DNA of 64,000 bases from Daphnia carinata (taxonomy: Eukaryota; Arthropoda; Branchiopoda; Diplostraca; Daphniidae), in the NCBI RefSeq assembly GCF_022539665.2, contig NC_081339.1:8801367-8865366 (forward strand). The letters are read 5' to 3'. A program made the position numbers and the translations under genes. A model generated the notes under the pieces. The model made no database searches and was not told the DNA's origin. It saw only the letters and a list, made by a program, of their open reading frames with translations. Positions within the stretch are counted from its first letter, which is position 1, and the number at the start of each line of letters is the position of its first letter. This document shows positions 58,282 through 64,000 of this stretch, piece after piece.

Positions 58282-59160
58282 TTATCCGATAACATTCAGC
58301 AAGAAATCGATCACCAAAATAACAACTACCCATTTTAATGTGCCAGTATCAGGTGCAATAGTATGTTCGGCAATGGCAAACCCTAGAACTCCCGTTACTG
58401 CTTGTAGATGTAAATGATTTAACCGCTTCTTCGATTTTAGTTTGTTGTCGACAGATATACCAAAGCACCTTGGTGGACTAAATGTTTTTTCTGACTATTT
58501 GTCGATGAATTTTTAAGCAAATTCAAGACCTGAAACTATAATAACTTAATATTCAATATGATTTATGATAAAGTATAAAACTTACTTGATTGTTGTTTGG
58601 CTTGTACTTGCCTTGGAACCACTTCAATAACACCCTGTTTACTAGTTCCATCTAACAAAGACTCTGCTTGTTGGAAATTGACGTCTTCCTCTGCGATCAC
58701 TAGACCTGGCTGTAATCTTTCATTGATGTGTGTTCCTTGTGTAGGGTGACTCACTTCATATCCTTTTACAATAATAAAATATAAGAAGGAACGCATAGCA
58801 AATATAAAATTTGTCTATCGTTGAAAATACCTGCACATGACCCTAGAAAATTGGAATCACTTTCTATCAGAGATGTTTTAGCACGAACAGTGAAAGTGGT
58901 GTTCTCACTTATTGTCAATTGTTCTTCTGCACCCTCTCGTGCCCTTGTGTTCCTCTTAGTGGAAGCTGTTGTAAGAAAAATGTTAGATGTCATGCCATTT
59001 GACAATAACTAAAATTAACTTACAAATATCTAGATATAAATCCTGGTAGATTACTCTTGAACAGCTAGGCTTTGTCATGCATTGCAATGTGCACATATTT
59101 TTTACTGGTGAGTGGTCACCCAAAGTCACCCATCGACCTGGGACAACATATAAGAGAACC
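58282..59160 (-). CDS. Uncharacterised multi-exon gene with C-terminal membrane segment (5' end unresolved)
   Basis: Minus-strand exons 59160-59024, 58965-58831, 58762-58586 and 58490-58282 join in frame. The reading starts ...V-P-G-R-W-V-T-L-G-D-H-S-P, then C-T-L-Q-C-x4-P-S-C (reminiscent of a PAN/apple-type Cys motif, weakly). A polar, Ser/Thr/Glu-rich segment follows, ending in a hydrophobic helix (L-K-W-V-V-V-I-L-V-I-D-F-L-L-N-V). The next exon upstream, 59400-59232, starts with ATG and looks coding (H-L-L-Q-T-G-Q-E-L-F-L-L-Y-S-S-W), but it ends in phase 0 and cannot join the 59160 exon, which needs phase 2, without a frameshift. A secreted or membrane protein is likely; no family was recognised. 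Confidence 0.45.
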
Positions 59161-59400
59161 CTTAAAAAACAAAAAAGAACAGAACAATGGAAAAGAAACA
59201 GGTATTTTCAGACAAACATAAATGTTACTTACCAAATTACGCACTATATCGTTTTTCCATGAGCTATACAATAAAAACAACTCCTGTCCCGTTTGAAGAA
59301 GATGAAACCGTCTCCCAGTGCTGCCAATGTTTAGAGAACTATTAAACTGTTTTTGATTGCCAATTATTATAACGGGTTGTGAGCTGCCTTCAAAGATCAT

Positions 59401-60519
59401 TAGGATATGAAATTGATTGTTTAATTTAACTTATACCAAACTTGTATTTCCTATAAATGTAAGAATTATTGAATATCCAATTTCAGACGTGTAAATTGCT
59501 ACGACAATGGGAGGGCGGGGGAGATTAACTGACGATACTATTTCATTGTTCAGAGTGAAAAAAAAGAGATATATTTTTAAAACAAATCCGTAACTGTAAC
59601 ATTCCAGTTGTTGTATGCTTTTTATTACTATTATTAGGCATTAAATATTTATCGATTTTGATCAATAAGTACAAAATATATGATTCTACCAGAAAATATT
59701 AGCATTAAAAAATACCGTTTGTCTAAAAAAAAAATTGTTTGAAGTTCTTGACCTTTTGCTAAGTTTATTTAGGAAACTTTACTTTATCATTTTTCAGGAG
59801 GCTTTTAGAATGATATGGCCCTTTACGTTGTTTAAATAGTAAAGTAAAACAAATTTAAAAAAAAATTTAAGCTTACACTTCGACAAGGGATGCTGTTTAG
59901 TCTACTTTGCCAATGTAGGACTCTGGGGGTATAATGCGGAAATCGGTTTCATATGCCGTATTTCACACACAAAATCCGACGAAAACCATTAACCAAATGT
60001 ACCTTTGCGGAAATCACTCGCGGTAACGTTTTTCGTTGGCTTTTAACGAACGAACAGCGTTAACCAGAGATTACCTTTGTGAACATCGCAAGCTCCGATC
60101 GATATTAGTTACCCCTAACCGACGAAAGGCGTAAACTCGAAATTAACAGTGAATGTTTACGGATGGGGTGTCTGCGATGGAAAAATGTTACAAAATGTTG
60201 AAGTTAAATGGGTTGCAATTTCACTAGCTGTTGAAATTGGCTTGTTTCGAACAGCAGCAAAAGAGATGTTGATCTTGCAGAGAAGGACTTTTTCTTGGTC
60301 TTGTAGACCTCTCCTTAAGCTTAACGTTTTTCATTTTGGAAAAACGAGTTCTCCAGAGCACCTCGGTAGCCCTGCTGCAGCCTACTTGTCGGAAAATTTG
60401 ATGTCTTGAGTGCCCGGCTAGGACTAACGGCAACACAGGCCCTCTTGCCGCAAAAGGTTTTTTCGCAATTTCCGCGAAAAGTCTATATGAACTGAAACAC
60501 TTGCCAATATTCATTAAAT
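59401..60519. other. Intergenic
   Basis: No supported gene. The frames at 60149-60409 (+) and 60224-60514 (-) overlap antisense and have no recognisable motif. Confidence 0.4.
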
Positions 60520-60700
60520 TAGTTACCGCATAGACGGGACTTTCTATTCCAAAGTCTGTTTCTCATAGCCTAGTAGAAAGAAAATTTGTCGTAGATTTTT
60601 TTCAGCAATTTTTGGCTTTGCCTAACGGTGGTTTGTTCCACCACTTCGTGATGTAAGGAAACGAGTTCAATTCATCTTTCGTTTTCATGGTAATGTCTAC
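60520..60700 (+). repeat. Dispersed MITE-like repeat, copy B
   Basis: This is the most complete copy in the window. It starts TTAGTTACCGCATAGACGGG and continues through AAAGTCTGTTTCTCATAGCC and TTTTTGGCTTTGCCTAACGG; the end reads GTTTTCATGGTAATG, a weak inverse of the start. No coding capacity is present. Confidence 0.6.
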
Positions 60701-61070
60701 TACACATTCCGTGTCTTAAACGCCAACAAATGTAATACCTTTCTTTCCTTGAACTAAAATCATAGTGACGGTGCCACACGAGTATGATTCTGCCATAAAG
60801 AATTCATCAGGAAACGGATAAAAAAGGCATCTTTTTGGACAATAAAAATTTTATTTAGACAAAAAAACGGAGTCCGTCAAAATAAAAAAAATTAACAAGA
60901 ACACTTTTAACAGAGTAAAATTCAAAATTATCAGAAATCATCGAATTTTCTCGTTTTCGTTAGTCCACAGTTGAAAAGCCAGCGTCGTCATCATGAATGA
61001 TAGCCGCCTAATAACCAGAGCACCCACCAATCTCTTTCAGAAAGAAACCTACTGATCAAGCTCGATGTAG

Positions 61071-62540
61071 TTAAGCTGATTCGCACTTGACAGTTTCTGT
61101 CATCTCAGTCTTCTCCGAAATGACAGATTGGTTATCGGTCACTGCTTTCTTCTCTTCCACGATGCACATCCAAGGGAACATTTGCTTGAGGCACTGTAAA
61201 AAAAAAAATTTTAAATTTGATGAGGAAAATAGTTTAATGAAATCGAACTGTACCTCTCGGTATTTAGGATGGGAAATGGCATAAATGAGTGGATTGTAGG
61301 CGCAAGATGTTTTAGCCAAAATTACTGGAATGGCAGATACCAACGGAGTAATCTTTGAAACGTCACCAAATGTGCCCAAGATGCAGATAACGGTAAAAGG
61401 GGTCCATGCGGCCAACCACATAGACACGTTCATGATGGAGACCTTGGCAATGCGGATCTCAGCAGACACCTGCTGCTGGTCGTTGTTGCTGCGAAGAGAA
61501 GCAACATTCATCTTCTTGGCTTGCGCACGCAGTTCTTCTTCGTGCTTAAAAACAGCATGGACGATGAAGTAATAACAGCCAGCAATGACAATGATTGGCA
61601 GAATGTAGTTTGCAATGGTGGCTGCCATAATATGGGTTTTGTTATTCATATTTTGAGAGACATAGTCATACGAACATCTGTTTATTTGTGGTGAGAAAAA
61701 GAACTAAATGTTATATGAATATAGCCACGCTTACAGATCAAAATTCTTACGTTCCCATGATACCGTCCATGGCGTATGCGCCCCAACCGACTAATGGGCA
61801 GATGGACCAGCCCAAAGCCCAGATCCAGCTCATGGTAATAATGCTTACAGCACGATCTAAATTTCGTTAAGGAAGTGTATCGATTATTTTTAAGGTAATT
61901 CTTCTATATAAGAATAATTTTAGTAATTTTTTGAGAAAAATCATACTGAAAGTAAGTGGAGTCCCACTGAATCCCTTCACAATCACATTATAGCGATCGT
62001 AAGAGATCATGGTCAATGTGAAAATCTGGTTGTACCCGAAGCAAGCCCCTATTTACAGAAGTCAACAGACGATTAATAGTTAACATCGTATCAAACCATT
62101 CAGCGCGTAAAATTATTAATTCGCGGCACACCAAGAAAAGCATGGATTTGGCAGCCCATTTCTCCAAAGCGCCATGGTCCGCCGAGGAAGAAATTGTAGA
62201 CGCATTCCGGGAAGAGAGCAAGCATCAACAGGAAGTCTGAGACAGCCAAATTCATCACCAAGAGGTTCGCGGGGCTTCGAAGAGCTGGGAAACGGCTGAA
62301 GATTTTCAGAACGACAGCGTTCCCGGCAACGGCGCAAGTACCGACGATCAAGTACAGTAAACCCAAAAAGTAATACCAAGCCGGGTGCAGAGCCTTGTAG
62401 GAGTGCCAGTGAGGGTGAAGAAAGCTGCGGATATCCTCCGGAGCGTAGGCATAGAGAGTGAAGGTATCGGGCAAAGCCCACGGATCGAAAGCCTGCTTCT
62501 GGGCCATAGCCACCACAGCATCACCAGTCAAATTCGCCAT
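61071..62540 (-). CDS. Visual r-opsin (387 aa, 5 coding exons)
   Basis: Minus-strand exons are 62540-62132, 62048-61947, 61856-61751, 61677-61254 and 61193-61071; all join in frame. It is a seven-helix receptor with an N-glycosylation site at Asn 3, N-L-A-V-S-D-F in helix 2, S-Y-D-R-Y-N-V-I-V-K-G after helix 3, Q-A-K-K-M-N-V-A-S-L-R-S-N in the third cytoplasmic loop (Gq-coupled r-opsins), and the retinal Schiff-base Lys 328 in L-A-K-T-S-C-A-Y-N-P. The helix-2 site that is Lys in insect UV opsins is not Lys here, so a UV type is unlikely; placement in the crustacean long/middle-wavelength group is inference. The position usually Glu in extracellular loop 2 (E-G before T-x-C) is Asp. A 5' UTR intron (about 62555-62620) ends at TTCCGTTAG before the ATG. 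A polyadenylation signal lies at 60850-60855. Confidence 0.93.
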
Positions 62541-62785
62541 TTTTCTAACGGAAAAAAACATCCATTTTTGTCAATTAGTACAACAAATGAAAATTATGGT
62601 ATATTCAAAATGATGTTTTACCTGGAAAAGAGATTTTGTTTTCAAAGAAGACAAAAGAATCTAGCACAGAAAGAATTGTCAAAGGAAATGACTTTGTAAA
62701 GATTGAGGGCTGACAAGCAGAAGAAGCGACCTCGAAAGCAAGAGCTTACAGACTGACGCTATGAATTGAACAGATGAAACGGTCG

Positions 62786-62793
62786 TTTATATA
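62786..62793 (-). promoter_or_regulatory. TATA box of the opsin gene
   Basis: TATATAAA on the minus strand, upstream of the untranslated first exon. Confidence 0.65.
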
Positions 62794-62845
62794 CAGAATT
62801 TTCACACGGAAATCAATGTCTTGGCGATGACGTCCTCAAGAAACT

Positions 62846-62856
62846 TTATTGAATTA
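62846..62856 (-). promoter_or_regulatory. RCSI/P3-like homeodomain site of the opsin gene
   Basis: The minus strand reads TAATTCAATAA, one base from the P3 dimer site TAATYNRATTA, and lies about 53 bp upstream of the TATA box. In Drosophila, rhodopsin promoters carry such a site (RCSI) just upstream of TATA, bound by paired-class homeodomain factors in photoreceptors. The position supports the call; binding is inferred. Confidence 0.5.
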
Positions 62857-63815
62857 GGACTTGTCTAAGCTGTTTACTAGGACAGAAACCATACAAATTG
62901 TTTGTGGTTTTTACCCTGATGTTTGTATACAAAAACGATAACGAATAATCATGGCACAATACTCACCCACTAAAATATCACGGTACATTCTTTTAAAGCA
63001 AAATTTTATCAAACCATTTACCCTATTTTGAAAAAAACGCAAAAAGTCGGCAAAAATTGCCTTAGAACGTCGTAGTATTTGACCGATACTTTTCGATTTT
63101 GGTTCCATGTATAATCATGCTGTTGCATTATTTTTTTTGCACATAGCTTTTTTTTTTTTTAAACTGTAATTGATTCGTACGCCATTGGTTATCAAGAATA
63201 CATCTAACAAACGAGTTAAGCATACGAATCGTCAAACTCTTTCCAATGGATGTTTCTGTATTTAGCATTTCAACTGATTTTTAAGAAATGCAAATTGCAA
63301 AGACAACGTCCAAAACATAAACTATCGCTACCATAATTCAAACCAAAGTTTTCCTAAGGAATCATTGATGCTTTTCCTCAAGCTACCGTCTAATGTTTTA
63401 ATATCAACCTTTTTTTAGTAAAGCTATGATGTTGGAGATATATTTACTGCTCCTTCCATTGTTTCAGTTTTAGATCCCTTATTCATCCCCATGATAAGTT
63501 CAAAAAGAACCGAATGTCTCTCATATTTCTTCGATTAAACGTAGCTTCGCGTTTAATGAAAACCATATTCAATGCCATCTTGCTGTTCATTTTTCAAGTC
63601 AACTATCTTACAGAATATTAGCGTATGCTGAGTTGCGAAATCTCGTCATTCCGCTTAGTAATTCTCGAGTTTTCTCATCATTAAATCCTCAAGGAATATC
63701 CTTTAGTATAACCATTTAAATGGAAAAATTTACATAGTAAGGCATCATTAGACATCAGCTGATAACTTGAACGCCCTCAAACCCTAAAATTCTGCATTCA
63801 TTGTTAATTACCAGA
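62857..63815. other. Intergenic upstream of the opsin
   Basis: AT-rich with no supported gene. A 65-codon minus frame at 62911-63108 has no recognisable motif. Confidence 0.4.
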
Positions 63816-64000
63816 GGGATCGTGTAACGATCCCGAAAGGTAATTGTAATTGTGCTAGAAATAAATGAAGAGACGACCCTAAGGGTGTAGACCCATTTAT
63901 TTAGCTCTTTAAAGAAAAAAAAACCAAAAAAGAACCAAAAACAAAGGAACACCTATTCCTTTCCTAATGCCTTGATACGCCCCCTCTCTTCAGACTTATT
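63816..64000 (+). other. Possible left end of an LTR element
   Basis: GGGATCGT and ACGATCCC form an 8-bp inverted repeat around TGTAACG (63816-63834), and TGTAACGATCCC is a plausible LTR start. The window ends before a partner LTR could be seen. Confidence 0.25.

Noticed and set aside
1-64000. CRISPR arrays, bacterial operons or phage genes
   Set aside because: No regularly spaced repeats or prokaryotic gene clusters are present; the SecA-like genes are spliced and surrounded by animal genes.

Overview
The window looks like nuclear DNA of a branchiopod crustacean, most likely Daphnia or a close relative. The pointers are genes with many short GT-AG introns (about 60-100 bp), an arthropod r-opsin, RR-type cuticle genes, a decayed Tyr/Thr-rich gene of a kind I associate with Daphnia, and compact LTR elements. 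Species assignment is inference; no database was searched.

Layout. Bases 1-7049 hold copy 1 of a giant SecA-like ATPase gene, cut by the window edge and interrupted by one in-frame TAG. Bases 7.05-15.4 kb are its 3' flank, a gag-only LTR retrotransposon (8138-10875), a hairpin repeat and a nested inverted-repeat element with a tRNA-like core (11861-12330). Bases 15443-24811 are intact copy 2, four exons encoding 3,056 residues: a helical N-terminus, a Gly-rich segment, an OTU-like segment lacking the catalytic Cys, a SecA-type motor and a hydrophobic C-terminal patch. A second LTR retrotransposon (25050-27385) sits in its 3' flank. Both copies keep matching 3' flanks, so this is a tandem segmental duplication.

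From 28 to 39 kb come two divergent cuticle genes, one with a damaged start exon, then gene relics (annexin, Tyr-rich) and the intact UBFD1 gene (34.7-35.8 kb). From 41.8 to 54.7 kb is an ordinary housekeeping block: NUBP1 (+), LIN9 (-) and a KIF14-type kinesin (-). LIN9 is a MuvB/DREAM subunit and KIF14 a mitotic kinesin, so the two neighbours act in related cell-cycle biology. NUBP1 is a cytosolic Fe-S scaffold and UBFD1 a ubiquitin-like-domain protein.

The last 9 kb is AT-rich and repeat-bearing. It has one uncharacterised multi-exon gene (58.3-59.2 kb, -), copies of a dispersed MITE-like repeat, and a complete five-exon visual opsin (61071-62540, -) with a TATA box and an RCSI-like homeodomain site upstream. 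The strongest candidate for something poorly described is the pair of giant OTU-like/SecA-like genes.
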